Counted from the first letter of the stretch, positions 27,447-35,651 are shown. The stretch is DNA of 64,000 nt from Janthinobacterium sp. Marseille (GCF_000013625.1 NC_009659.1:2046001-2110000), one strand, 5' to 3'. Numbers and translations: made by a program. Notes: generated by a model from the sequence alone, not told the origin.

Positions 27447-27716
27447 ATGAACTTCCCGCCTGAATCGCAAGCGCTGAACCCAAACGAGGTCGATTACCTG
27501 CACATGATTCAACGCTTCGATCAGCTGTGGGCCTCGGCCCGTACTGACGATGAACAGGCGGAAATGCAAAGACTGCTGTACCTGATAGAGCAATACGAAA
27601 TAGAGAAGTACAAAATAGACAAACACGACAACAGAGATTCCGGCATTAGTACCGCGCCAGAGAATCCGGAGCACAGACAGGGATCATTCGAGACACCCAT
27701 GAGGAGCACACAATGA
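27447..27716 (+). CDS. HigA N-terminal-like small protein
   Basis: 89 residues from the ATG at 27447, after an AAGGAAAG site. Residues about 12-55 (DYLHMIQRFDQLW, then DEQAEMQRLLYLIEQYEIEKYKI) resemble the N-terminal dimerisation region of HigA antitoxins, which reads DYEALLxxIExL... LVxxYExxHYPI. No helix-turn-helix follows and there is no toxin next to it. Its stop overlaps the start of the next gene (ATGA), so it is translated together with the VOC protein. Function is unknown; the similarity is pattern reading only. Confidence 0.55.
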   Translation: MNFPPESQALNPNEVDYLHMIQRFDQLWASARTDDEQAEMQRLLYLIEQYEIEKYKIDKHDNRDSGISTAPENPEHRQGSFETPMRSTQ

Positions 27717-28186
27717 ATAAGCCAGCAGTAAAAGCCATTCCGGATGGAATGCACAGCCTGACACCACACCTGGTTTGCGCCGATGCGGCAGCCGCCATCG
27801 AGTTTTACAAAAAAGCCTTCCACGCCAGCGACGCTTCTATCGTGCCCGGACCCGGCGGCAAGATCATGCACGCGCATTTACGCATAGGCGATTCATCGCT
27901 GATGCTGATGGATGAATTTCCGGAATTCTGTTCACTCGGCCCCAAGTCGCTGAAAGGCAGCCCGGTCACCATCCATCTTTATGTGGAAAATGCCGATGCC
28001 GTCTATAACCGCGCGGTAGCCGCCGGTGCCATTGCCAAGATGCCGATGGAAGACACCTTCTGGGGTGATCGCTACGGCGTACTGGAAGATCCCTTCGGCC
28101 ACTCATGGTCCATCGCCACGCATATACGCGACCTGAGCCTGGAAGAAATCCAGGAAGCCGCCAAGGAAATGTGCACAGAAAAATAA
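27713..28186 (+). CDS. VOC family protein (PhnB/glyoxalase-like)
   Basis: 157 residues with the betaalphabetabetabeta repeats of the vicinal oxygen chelate fold. Signatures: TPHLVCADAAAAIEFYKKAF at the N-terminus and YGVLEDPFGHSWSIATH near the C-terminus. The layout resembles PhnB-like proteins rather than true glyoxalase I. Start overlaps the upstream gene by four bases. Probably cytoplasmic, binding a metal or small ligand; substrate unknown. Confidence 0.85.
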   Translation: MNKPAVKAIPDGMHSLTPHLVCADAAAAIEFYKKAFHASDASIVPGPGGKIMHAHLRIGDSSLMLMDEFPEFCSLGPKSLKGSPVTIHLYVENADAVYNRAVAAGAIAKMPMEDTFWGDRYGVLEDPFGHSWSIATHIRDLSLEEIQEAAKEMCTEK

Positions 28187-28215
28187 AATACCAATCAAGA
28201 GACAGGAGCAGCAAT

Positions 28216-28644
28216 ATGCGATTCATGATCATTATCAAAGCGAACCAGGACACGGAGGCCGGCGTCATGCCGGATGAACAGCTCATGACGGAAATGGGCC
28301 GGTTCAATGAAGAACTGGTGAATGCCGGCATCATGCAGGCCGGCGATGGCCTACACCCTAGTTCGAAAGGTGCGCGCATCAAATTCTCCGGCGACAAGCG
28401 CACCGTCGTAAACGGCCCCTTCCCGGAACCCCGGCAATTGATCGCAGGTTTCTGGATCTGGAAAGTGAAGTCGAAAGAAGAAGCGATTGAATGGGTCAAA
28501 CGTTGCCCGAACCCGACCGGTGCCGATTCGGAAATTGAAATCCGCCAAATCTTCGAAGCAGAAGATTTCGGTGCAGAGTTCACACCGGAACTGCGCGCAC
28601 AGGAAGATCGCCTGCGCGCAAAAATGGACTCCGGCCTCGCCTGA
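28216..28644 (+). CDS. YCII-related domain protein
   Basis: 142 residues from ATG 28216, preceded by ACAGGAGCAGC. The YCII (YciI-like) fold is indicated by MRFMIIIKANQDTEAG, the GDGLHPSSKGARIKF segment and NGPFPEPRQLIAGFWIW. YCII proteins are small ferredoxin-like-fold proteins often found beside VOC and sigma factor genes; some may act as dimeric enzymes. It lies 30 bases after the VOC gene in the same run. No sigma factor gene is present here, unlike many relatives. Confidence 0.85.
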   Translation: MRFMIIIKANQDTEAGVMPDEQLMTEMGRFNEELVNAGIMQAGDGLHPSSKGARIKFSGDKRTVVNGPFPEPRQLIAGFWIWKVKSKEEAIEWVKRCPNPTGADSEIEIRQIFEAEDFGAEFTPELRAQEDRLRAKMDSGLA

Positions 28645-28702
28645 CTCACCCAACTACCCACCAACAAGAAAAACTACTTAACCAGCATCCCGGAGCCCCT
28701 AC

Positions 28703-29230
28703 ATGTTCAAAATCATTGCCGTTGCCGTCCTGGTCGTACTCGTTGCGATCCTTATCTTTGCCGCGACCAAGCCGGATACTTTCCGCGTCGAACGCACGAC
28801 CACCATCAAAGCCGCACCGGAAAAAGTCTTCGCACTCATCAACGACTTCCATCGCTGGGGCACATGGTCGCCGTATGAGAAAAAAGATCCGGCTATGAAA
28901 CGTACGCATAGCGGTGCAGCCAGCGGCACAGGCGCGATTTATGAATGGGATGGCGATAAAAATGTAGGCAAGGGACGGATGGAAATCACTGAATCGACGC
29001 CGTCGTCACGGATCGTGATCAAGCTCGATTTCCTCTCGCCTTTCGAAGCGCACAATACGGCGGAATTCACTTTGCAGGCACAAGGTGATTCCACGCAAGT
29101 GAGCTGGGTCATGTATGGGCCGGCCAATTATGTATCCAAGCTGATGAGCGTATTCTTCAGCATGGATAAAATGGTCGGGGATGATTTTGCTATCGGACTC
29201 AACAACCTGAAAACGGCTGCCGAGCAATAA
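28703..29230 (+). CDS. SRPBCC family protein with N-terminal membrane anchor
   Basis: 175 residues. A single hydrophobic helix (about 3-21) is followed by a START/Bet v1-like domain with the characteristic DTFRVERTTTIKAAPEKVFALINDFHRWGTWSPYE start. These proteins bind hydrophobic ligands in a deep cavity (polyketide cyclase/dehydrase family). The anchor points to the periplasmic or cytoplasmic face of the inner membrane. It is the last gene of the cluster; a hairpin at 29251-29297 separates it from convergent alkB. Confidence 0.85.
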   Translation: MFKIIAVAVLVVLVAILIFAATKPDTFRVERTTTIKAAPEKVFALINDFHRWGTWSPYEKKDPAMKRTHSGAASGTGAIYEWDGDKNVGKGRMEITESTPSSRIVIKLDFLSPFEAHNTAEFTLQAQGDSTQVSWVMYGPANYVSKLMSVFFSMDKMVGDDFAIGLNNLKTAAEQ

Positions 29231-29250
29231 GCAGCAGGCATCATGCGAAC

Positions 29251-29297
29251 AAGCTGAAGCGAATATTCAAATTAAGAATGAATATTCAAATCAGCTT
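29251..29297. terminator. Long imperfect hairpin between SRPBCC gene and alkB
   Basis: Outer arms AAGCTGA and TCAGCTT enclose two copies of GAATATTC (29261-29268 and 29280-29287), which are self-complementary, with an 11-base loop. The second copy lies in a direct repeat of GAATATTCAAAT. There is no long T-run, so it is a candidate terminator for convergent transcripts, not a strong one. Confidence 0.5.
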
Positions 29298-29938
29298 GCT
29301 TTGCGAAAAGTCAGGTTGATCCTGCGCGCACCGAACAAGGGGTGCGTCGCCGGCTTCAGCGCCAGTACGCCGTGATAGCGCAATCGCGCCGTCCCACCCC
29401 AGACCACCACATCGCCATGCTGCAGCGGAATGCGCATGGCCTTGTCTTCACGCCTGTCACCACCAAACTGGAACACCGCAGGAATCCCGAGTGATACCGA
29501 AACGATGGGCTGTCGGAAATCCTGCTCATCCTTGTCCTGATGCAAGGACATGCGCGCGCCCGGCTCATAACAATTGATCAGGCAGGCATTCGGCACGAAA
29601 TCGGCAAAGCCGGCTGCCAGCGCAGCCTCCTGCGCCAACCTGAAAAACACCTCAGGCATCTGCGGCCACGGCTTGCCGCTGTCCGGATCGACGGTATCGT
29701 AGCGATAACCACTCCTGTCCGTCACCCAGCCATATTGGCCGCAGCTCGTCATCGCCACCGACATGCGAAAACCGCCGGGCGTCGTCATATGGCGCAAAGG
29801 CGCTTGCGCAATCACTCCTTCTATCGCGCCCAGCAAGCCGGCTTCGATAGCCAGCGCATGGCCGCGCAAGACAACTGCACCGTCGCACAGCTCTTCGCGC
29901 CAGGTTCGCCCACGCTCTATTTCGTCAAATAAGTCCAT
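29291..29938 (-). CDS. alkB: AlkB-type DNA/RNA demethylase
   Basis: I choose the ATG at 29938 (MDLFDEIERG), giving 215 residues, one less than E. coli AlkB; an ATG 13 codons upstream is possible. All Fe(II)/2-oxoglutarate ligands are seen: His133 and Asp135 in LHQDKDE, His189 in YHG, and 2OG-binding Arg206 and Arg212 near RRINLTFR. Each sits exactly two positions after its E. coli counterpart. The enzyme removes methyl groups from 1-methyladenine and 3-methylcytosine in DNA. It is convergent with the SRPBCC gene and divergent from the PadR gene. Confidence 0.95.
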   Translation of the reverse strand: MDLFDEIERGRTWREELCDGAVVLRGHALAIEAGLLGAIEGVIAQAPLRHMTTPGGFRMSVAMTSCGQYGWVTDRSGYRYDTVDPDSGKPWPQMPEVFFRLAQEAALAAGFADFVPNACLINCYEPGARMSLHQDKDEQDFRQPIVSVSLGIPAVFQFGGDRREDKAMRIPLQHGDVVVWGGTARLRYHGVLALKPATHPLFGARRINLTFRKAS

Positions 29939-30096
29939 ATCCAAGCTGTTATCCGGCCATTCATACCCAGCGCTCATTATGACCAGCGATACGAATTCCT
30001 GTTCCCGCCGTATGCAAAAGGAAGAATATTGCCCTGAAGCATAAACTTCAATTGGAGTGAATTTTCTCACTATCGGATTTGACTTAGACTACATTT

Positions 30097-30106
30097 AGAT
30101 ATATCT
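30097..30106. promoter_or_regulatory. Palindrome upstream of PadR-type regulator
   Basis: AGATATATCT is a perfect 10-base palindrome inside TTTAGATATATCTTAA. A second element, CTAG-ATATAAA-CTAG, lies at 30115-30129 just before the ribosome site. PadR family proteins (YqjI) bind AT-rich dyads of this kind; autoregulation is an inference. Confidence 0.5.
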
Positions 30107-30141
30107 TAATTATTCTAGATATAAACTAGATAGGAAAAATC

Positions 30142-30705
30142 ATGAAACATCATCAACATTCTCACTGCCACCATATGGCCAGCCGCAACGATGGCGACGA
30201 CCTCGGCGGTGGCCGCGGCAGGCGTATGGGCGGCGAAGGACGCATATTCGGCCATGGCGGCCTGCGCTTCGTGCTGCTGCACCTGATCTCGGAAAAAGCC
30301 AGCCACGGTTACGAATTAATCAAATCAATCGAAGAACGCCTCGGCGGCGCTTACAGCCCAAGCCCGGGTACGGTCTACCCCACCCTCACCTTGCTGGAAG
30401 AACTTTCACTGCTCAGCGTGGAAGAAGCCGACCAGGGTGGTCGCAAGCGTTATCAAATCACCGATGCGGGTTTGCGTTATCTCGACGAACATCGCGAGAT
30501 GGTCGATGCCATGCTGTTGCGCCTGAACGGTGGCGTCGATGGTGCCGGCCCCCGTGGCGGGCGTCCGCCGCAAGTCAAACGCGCAATTGAAAACCTCAAG
30601 CTCGCGATGCGTATGCGCCTGTCCGGCGAAACGCTGACGCAGGAACAGGCGAATGCCTTCGCCGCCATCCTCGATCGCGCCGCGCAACAACTGGAGCAAA
30701 TTTAA
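30142..30705 (+). CDS. yqjI: PadR family regulator, YqjI-like (nickel-responsive type)
   Basis: 187 residues. A His-rich N-terminal tail (MKHHQHSHCHHMA) is followed by a flexible Gly-Arg stretch and a winged helix (about 38-110) with GEGRIFGHGGLRFVLLHLISEKASHGYELIKSIEE and SPSPGTVYPTLTLLEE. This matches E. coli YqjI, whose N-terminal His/Cys-rich extension binds nickel and controls a flavin reductase, YqjH. It overlaps the yqjH-like gene by one base (TAATG), so the pair is co-translated; in E. coli the two genes are divergent. An AGGAAAAAT site precedes the ATG. Confidence 0.85.
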   Translation: MKHHQHSHCHHMASRNDGDDLGGGRGRRMGGEGRIFGHGGLRFVLLHLISEKASHGYELIKSIEERLGGAYSPSPGTVYPTLTLLEELSLLSVEEADQGGRKRYQITDAGLRYLDEHREMVDAMLLRLNGGVDGAGPRGGRPPQVKRAIENLKLAMRMRLSGETLTQEQANAFAAILDRAAQQLEQI

Positions 30706-31535
30706 TGACGGCAAACAATCCTGCTGCAAACGCGTATCTAAACCGCATACCGCAACGTGTACGCCATACCCTGCGTTTCCGCGCCGTCGAAGTTGTAAAG
30801 ACCGAACGCATTACACCGCATTTGCTGCGCATTACCGTAGGTGGTGATGAACTGGATGAATTCGTCAGCCCGGGCTTTGACGATCACGTCAAACTGTTCT
30901 TCCCGGATGCGAATGGCGTGCTGGCGTTGCCTGCTATCGGCCCCGACGGTCCGGTCTGGCCGAACGGGATCAAGCCAACCATGCGTGATTACACACCGCG
31001 CAATTTCGATCCTGTAGCGAAGACGCTGGAAATCGATTTCGCCTTGCACCTTGCCGGACCAGCGACGCGCTGGGCCGAACAAGCTGCGCCCGGCCAACGC
31101 CTCGGCGTCGGTGGACCGCGCGGCTCCTTCATCGTGACGACGGACTTTGACTGGCATTTGCTGGTCGGCGACGACACTGCCCTGCCCGCAATCGCGCGCC
31201 GCCTGGCCGAACTGCCGGCCGACGCCCATGCCATCGTCATTGCCGAAGTCGATTCAGCGGCAGATACAGTGGACTTGCCGACCGCAGCGAATGTGCAGAT
31301 CATCTGGGCTTATCGCGACCAGGCAGCTGCCGGTGGATTTCCTTTACTGACTGCGCTCGAAGACACTGCATTGCCGGAAGGGGATTTCCACGCCTGGGTT
31401 GCCTGTGAATCCGCCGCCGCCAAAGCTGTGCGTGCGCATTTGATTGAAGTGCACAATGCCGATCCAAAGTGGATACGTGCCTCCGGTTACTGGCGCAAAG
31501 GCAGCGCCAACACACATGACTCCCTTGATGACTGA
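30705..31535 (+). CDS. yqjH: Siderophore-interacting FAD reductase (YqjH-like)
   Basis: 276 residues, ferredoxin-reductase-like fold: FAD-binding barrel with TMRDYTPRNFDPVAKTLEID (about 88-107) and GPATRWAEQAAPG, then an NAD(P)-binding half. Homologues reduce ferric siderophores in the cytoplasm so that iron is released; YqjH is also linked to nickel-iron crosstalk. Coupled to the upstream PadR-type regulator. Followed by an intrinsic terminator at 31555-31581. Confidence 0.88.
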   Translation: MTANNPAANAYLNRIPQRVRHTLRFRAVEVVKTERITPHLLRITVGGDELDEFVSPGFDDHVKLFFPDANGVLALPAIGPDGPVWPNGIKPTMRDYTPRNFDPVAKTLEIDFALHLAGPATRWAEQAAPGQRLGVGGPRGSFIVTTDFDWHLLVGDDTALPAIARRLAELPADAHAIVIAEVDSAADTVDLPTAANVQIIWAYRDQAAAGGFPLLTALEDTALPEGDFHAWVACESAAAKAVRAHLIEVHNADPKWIRASGYWRKGSANTHDSLDD

Positions 31536-31554
31536 GTCCCGACAACTGAAAAGT

Positions 31555-31581
31555 AAAAAGCCCGCGATTGCGGGCTTTTTT
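31555..31581 (+). terminator. Intrinsic terminator
   Basis: Stem AAAAAGCCCGC / GCGGGCTTTTT with loop GATT and a T-run, 19 bases after the yqjH-like stop. One of four terminators in the window with an almost identical GCCCGC/GCGGGC stem. Confidence 0.9.
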
Positions 31582-31698
31582 ATGTCTGTCACGGCGATGC
31601 TTGATTTTAGGAAAGAAGAAGTACGCAAGTAAATAAAAGATCGCAAAGCCCGGCGTTTTCTGGAAAAATTAAATCCCCGAATTCATGAGGAATGCATC

Positions 31699-32130
31699 AT
31701 GGAAACAATGGAAATCTATCGTGGCCGTCTCATTGATCACATCCAGTTGATCGTCGCAGACCTGGATGCTTCCCGCACCTTTTATTCCGCCGTATTCAAG
31801 GCATTGAACATACCGATGAGTGGCGAAGGTGATGACTTCTTTTGGGCGGATGAGTTATTTATTTCGACCGCCGACAGCGAAGCCGCCCAAGGCAGGCTGA
31901 CGGGTCGTCATCACATTGCCTTCCAGGCGAAAGACCGGGCGATGGTTGAGCTGTTTTATAGAGAAGCCCTGGCGCATGGCGGTGTAGACAATGGCGCGCC
32001 GGGCGAACGCTCTTACCATCCCGGCTACTACGGCGCCTTCGTGATTGACCCCGACGGCAATAACATTGAAGCCGTTTATCACGGCGAAGCGAAAAGTCGT
32101 AATGCAGAAGCGATCCACATTACTTTTTAA
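31699..32130 (+). CDS. VOC family protein
   Basis: 143 residues, vicinal oxygen chelate fold. The N-terminal IDHIQLIVADLDASRTFYSAVF and C-terminal YYGAFVIDPDGNNIEAVYHG are typical of the glyoxalase/bleomycin-resistance type. Metal-ligand candidates are His14 and Glu near the C-terminus. A GAGGAATGC ribosome site precedes the ATG. Monocistronic with terminator at 32168-32193; substrate unknown. It resembles single-domain VOC proteins in many soil bacteria. Confidence 0.85.
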   Translation: METMEIYRGRLIDHIQLIVADLDASRTFYSAVFKALNIPMSGEGDDFFWADELFISTADSEAAQGRLTGRHHIAFQAKDRAMVELFYREALAHGGVDNGAPGERSYHPGYYGAFVIDPDGNNIEAVYHGEAKSRNAEAIHITF

Positions 32131-32167
32131 AAATATCCTTCGCACAGCCTCGCTTCACACTTCGACC

Positions 32168-32193
32168 AAAGCCCGCTGATGCGGGCTTTTTTA
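32168..32193 (+). terminator. Intrinsic terminator
   Basis: Stem AAAGCCCGC / GCGGGCTTT with loop TGAT followed by T-run, 38 bases after the VOC gene. Confidence 0.9.
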
Positions 32194-32255
32194 TTCAACT
32201 TTATTTTTATCCTGCCGTTAATGATTCACCAACTCTTAAGCCAAAAGGTTTGCAG

Positions 32256-32741
32256 ATGAACATTACATCCGTTAACAGTACTGCGACTGCCTTGCCTGCA
32301 ACTGCGCAGGCCGAGGAAGGTATTGCTACGCAAGCCGGCAGCGAGTCTAGTGGCGAAACCAATCAAAAACCAGCCAGTACCCGCGTTACGCTATCCAGCC
32401 TGGGGCAGGCTCTTGCTGCCAAAAGACAGGCAGCCATGCAACCGGTCCGCAATCAGGATATCGACAGTAGCAACGTTCCCGACAATATCAAGGATTTGCT
32501 CAAACGAATTCGTGAGCTCAAGGAACAAATAGCCGAACAGCAGCAAAAACTGAATGCCATCATGGCGAATCAAAGATTGAGCCCGGAAGAAAAGCAAAAA
32601 CAGCTGCTGCAAGTGCAATCAACAATCAGCGCACTAAACGGCGCCCTCACCTCGGCACTGGGTCAGATGAACAAGTTGATGCGCGAACAGGATTTGACGC
32701 AGGATCAGCAGATGGCAGTGGCGTCTTTGCTGGCGGTATAG
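32256..32741 (+). CDS. Hypothetical coiled-coil protein (161 residues)
   Basis: Starts at ATG 32256 after AAAAGG. Residues 1-75 are low-complexity, rich in Ser, Thr, Ala and Gln. Residues about 78-130 (NIKDLLKRIRELKEQIAEQQQKLNAI, then SPEEKQKQLLQVQSTISALNG) form a strong coiled coil. No signal peptide or membrane helix. The helical end resembles FlxA-like proteins, but that is only a likeness. It may be a structural or surface-related protein; I do not recognise its function. Confidence 0.6.
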   Translation: MNITSVNSTATALPATAQAEEGIATQAGSESSGETNQKPASTRVTLSSLGQALAAKRQAAMQPVRNQDIDSSNVPDNIKDLLKRIRELKEQIAEQQQKLNAIMANQRLSPEEKQKQLLQVQSTISALNGALTSALGQMNKLMREQDLTQDQQMAVASLLAV

Positions 32742-32758
32742 ACCGGACAAACTACTTG

Positions 32759-33202
32759 TTAAGCGCGAATCAAAATCACGCCAAGAACCAGCAGCCCTGC
32801 ACCGGTCAATCTAAGCAGGCTGATCGGCTGCACCGGCAAGCCTAACCAGCCGAAATGATCCATCGTCAACGACAGCAGCATTTGCCCGACAACGATCAGG
32901 GAAATGGTGGTCGCTGCGCCCAGCTTTGGCACCATCAGGATGGTGATGGCGATGAAAGTTGCGCCAAAGACGCCGCCCATCCATGGTAACCAGTCGCCAC
33001 CTTTCGGTAATGCCTCGATCAGCTTGGGACCAGGCACCACCAGCGCAATAACAAGCGTAACTACCAGGCCGACAAAATAGCTGATAAACGCAGCCCACCA
33101 CGGCGAACCGATTTGAATACGCAGGTTGGCATTGAGAACCTGCTGAAATGCCACACTGGCACCGGCCGCCACGACTAACAGCATAAAAAAATATGAGCTC
33201 AT
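32759..33202 (-). CDS. Small DMT-type membrane protein (YdcZ/DUF606)
   Basis: 147 residues with four to five membrane helices. The N-terminal SVAFQQVLNANLRIQIGSPWWAAFISYFVGLVVTL and the G(A/G)TFIAITILMVPKLGAATTISLIVVGQMLLSLTMDHFGWLGLP portions are the signature of the DUF606 (YdcZ) branch of the drug/metabolite transporter superfamily. Members work as paired or duplicated proteins of unknown substrate. It ends 17 bases from the convergent coiled-coil gene. An AAGGAATT site precedes the ATG. Confidence 0.88.
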   Translation of the reverse strand: MSSYFFMLLVVAAGASVAFQQVLNANLRIQIGSPWWAAFISYFVGLVVTLVIALVVPGPKLIEALPKGGDWLPWMGGVFGATFIAITILMVPKLGAATTISLIVVGQMLLSLTMDHFGWLGLPVQPISLLRLTGAGLLVLGVILIRA

Positions 33203-33269
33203 AATTCCTTCAATGAGTTAATACGCCGCGCTATCGGGAGCATTCATCGCGCTCCCGATGACAGATAAG

Positions 33270-35471
33270 CTAGCTTGCCAGGGCCGCCTTGGCCCTCGCC
33301 TTATGCAATTTTTTGTAGCTATCGATCAAACGATGATGCCTGTCCAGGCCTTCCAGCTTCATGCTGGTCGGCGTCAAACCAAAGAAACGCACCTTACCAT
33401 CCACCGAGCCCAGCACCGCATCCATGCGCGCATTGCCAAACATGCGGCGGAAATTCACCACGTAATCGTCGAGCTCCAGTTCGTCGTCCAGTACCACTTC
33501 CAGCACCACATTCAAGGCTTGATAAAACAAGCCGCGTTCGGCCGAATTGTCGTTGTATTGCAGGAAGGCTCCGACCAGCTCGTGCGCCGCGTCGAATTGC
33601 TGTAATGCGAGATTGATCAACAACTTCAATTCGAGTACCGTCAGTTGTCCCCAATCGGTATTCTCGTCAAACTCGATACCGATCAAAGTGGCGATGTCGG
33701 AATACTCATCGAGCTCATTGTTTTCCAGACGGTCAAGCAGCGCTTCCAGGCTGGCATCGTCCAGTTGATGGATATTCAAGACGTCAGCGCGGAACAGCAA
33801 GGCCTTGTTGGTGTTATCCCAGATCAAGTCTTCTACAGGATAAATTTCCGAATAGCCCGGCACCAGGATGCGGCAGGCGGTAGCACCCAGGTTGTCGTAC
33901 ACGGCTGTGTACACTTCTTTGCCCATGTCCTTGAGAATACCGAACAGGGTCGCGGCTTCGTCTGCATTCGAATCTTCACCCTGCCCCGAGAAATCCCATT
34001 CTACAAATTCATAATCCGATTTGGCACTGAAAAAACGCCACGATACGATGCCACTGGAATCGATGAAGTGTTCGACAAAGTTATATGGCTCGGTCACCGC
34101 TTCACTGGCAAAGGTAGGTCGCGGCAAATCGTTCAAGCCTTCGAAACTGCGGCCTTGCAGCAATTCCGTCAGGCTGCGTTCCAGCGCCACCTCGAAACTT
34201 GGGTGCGCGCCAAAGGAAGCAAACACGCCGCCCGTGCGCGGGTTCATCAGCGTGACGCACATTACCGGATATGTCCCACCGAGCGACGCATCCTTGACCA
34301 GTACCGGAAAGCCCTGTTCTTCCAGGCCCTTGATGCCGGCCAGGATGCCGGGGTACTTCGCCAATACTTCCTGCGGCACATCCGGCAAGGCTATTTCGCC
34401 TTCCAGGATTTCGCGTTTGACCGCCCGCTCAAAAATCTCGGACAGGCATTGCACCTGCGCTTCAACCAGCGTGTTACCGGCGCTCATGCCATTGCTGACG
34501 TAGAGGTTTTCAATCAGGTTGGATGGGAAGTACACCACCTCGCCGTCTGAATGGCGCACATACGGCAGCGAACAAATGCCGCGCTGTATATTGCCGGAGT
34601 TGGTATCGATCAGGTGCGAACCGCGCAGCTCGCCGTCCGGGTTGTAAATTTCCAGGCAATAATCATCGAGGATCTCGGCCGGCAACGCATCTTTGCGACC
34701 CGGCTTGAACCAGCGCTCGTTCGGGTAATGTACAAATTCTGCGTTAGCGATGTCCTCGCCCCAGTAGGAGCCGGCGTAAAAATGGTTGTTGCTCAGGCGC
34801 TCGATATACTCGCCCAGCGCAGATGCCAGCGCGCTTTCCTTGGTTGCGCCCTTGCCATTGGTAAAACACATAGGCGAATGCGCATCACGGATATGCAGGG
34901 ACCAGACATTCGGAATGATGTTACGCCATGAAGCGATTTCAATCTTGATGCCGAGGTTTGCCAACACGCCGGACATATTCGCGATGGTTTGTTCGAGCGG
35001 CAGATCCTTGCCCGGGATATAGGTACTGGCGTCAGCATCCGGCTTCAACGTCAGCAAGGATTGCGCGTCCGCATCCAGGCTCTCTACTTCTTCGATGACA
35101 AACTCGGGGCCGGCTTGCACCACTTTTTTTACGGTACAACGTTCGATGGAACGCAAAATCCCGCGACGGTCCACTTCCAGGATATCCGGCGGCAATTCAA
35201 CCTGGATCTTGAAGATTTGCTGGTAACGGTTTTCCGGATCAACAATATTGTTTTGCGACAGGCGGATATTCTCGGTCGGTATGTCGCGCGTGACGCAGTA
35301 CAACTTCACAAAGTAAGCCGCACACAAGGCCGATGAAGCCAGGAAGTAATCGAAGGGACCGGGTGCCGAACCGTCGCCCTTATAGCGGATAGGCTGGTCG
35401 GCTATGACTGTGAAGTCGTCGAACTTGGCTTCCAGACGTAGCTTATCGAGAAAGTTGACCTTAATTTCCAT
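33270..35471 (-). CDS. OsmC domain fused to YcaO domain
   Basis: 733 residues from ATG 35471 (a TTG four codons upstream is in frame; TTGGAA forms the ribosome site). Residues about 1-140 are OsmC-like, with candidate redox Cys in SALCAAYF (near 49) and ERCTVKKV (near 114). From about 145 on, the protein follows E. coli YcaO throughout: CFTNGKGATKESALASALGEYIERL, RGICSLPYVRHSDGE and SNGMSAGNT. YcaO proteins activate peptide backbone amides with ATP; E. coli YcaO promotes RimO-dependent methylthiolation of ribosomal protein S12. The OsmC domain suggests thiol or peroxide chemistry linked to it. No azoline-type peptide genes are nearby. Confidence 0.9.
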   Translation of the reverse strand: MEIKVNFLDKLRLEAKFDDFTVIADQPIRYKGDGSAPGPFDYFLASSALCAAYFVKLYCVTRDIPTENIRLSQNNIVDPENRYQQIFKIQVELPPDILEVDRRGILRSIERCTVKKVVQAGPEFVIEEVESLDADAQSLLTLKPDADASTYIPGKDLPLEQTIANMSGVLANLGIKIEIASWRNIIPNVWSLHIRDAHSPMCFTNGKGATKESALASALGEYIERLSNNHFYAGSYWGEDIANAEFVHYPNERWFKPGRKDALPAEILDDYCLEIYNPDGELRGSHLIDTNSGNIQRGICSLPYVRHSDGEVVYFPSNLIENLYVSNGMSAGNTLVEAQVQCLSEIFERAVKREILEGEIALPDVPQEVLAKYPGILAGIKGLEEQGFPVLVKDASLGGTYPVMCVTLMNPRTGGVFASFGAHPSFEVALERSLTELLQGRSFEGLNDLPRPTFASEAVTEPYNFVEHFIDSSGIVSWRFFSAKSDYEFVEWDFSGQGEDSNADEAATLFGILKDMGKEVYTAVYDNLGATACRILVPGYSEIYPVEDLIWDNTNKALLFRADVLNIHQLDDASLEALLDRLENNELDEYSDIATLIGIEFDENTDWGQLTVLELKLLINLALQQFDAAHELVGAFLQYNDNSAERGLFYQALNVVLEVVLDDELELDDYVVNFRRMFGNARMDAVLGSVDGKVRFFGLTPTSMKLEGLDRHHRLIDSYKKLHKARAKAALAS

Positions 35472-35651
35472 GGGGAATTCCAAAAATGATGCGCAAAATG
35501 ACGTGGCCGCTATTATCCTTCGCCACGCAGGTGCCGTGTAATTTATCGATGCTTTCGATCAAGGCCGTGCGGGGAATAGATGCGCGAACGACAAGAAAAG
35601 CCGATGCAAATGATCAAGATGACGCGGGAGCCGGATAGGTAGCGCTGTTAC

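Noticed and set aside
27447..27716. Toxin-antitoxin pair
   Set aside because: Only a HigA-N-like segment is present; no HigB or other toxin gene lies next to it and there is no HTH.
33270..35471. Possible azoline-peptide biosynthesis cluster because of the YcaO domain
   Set aside because: No precursor peptide, dehydrogenase or transporter of the RiPP type is adjacent, and the protein follows E. coli YcaO along its full length.
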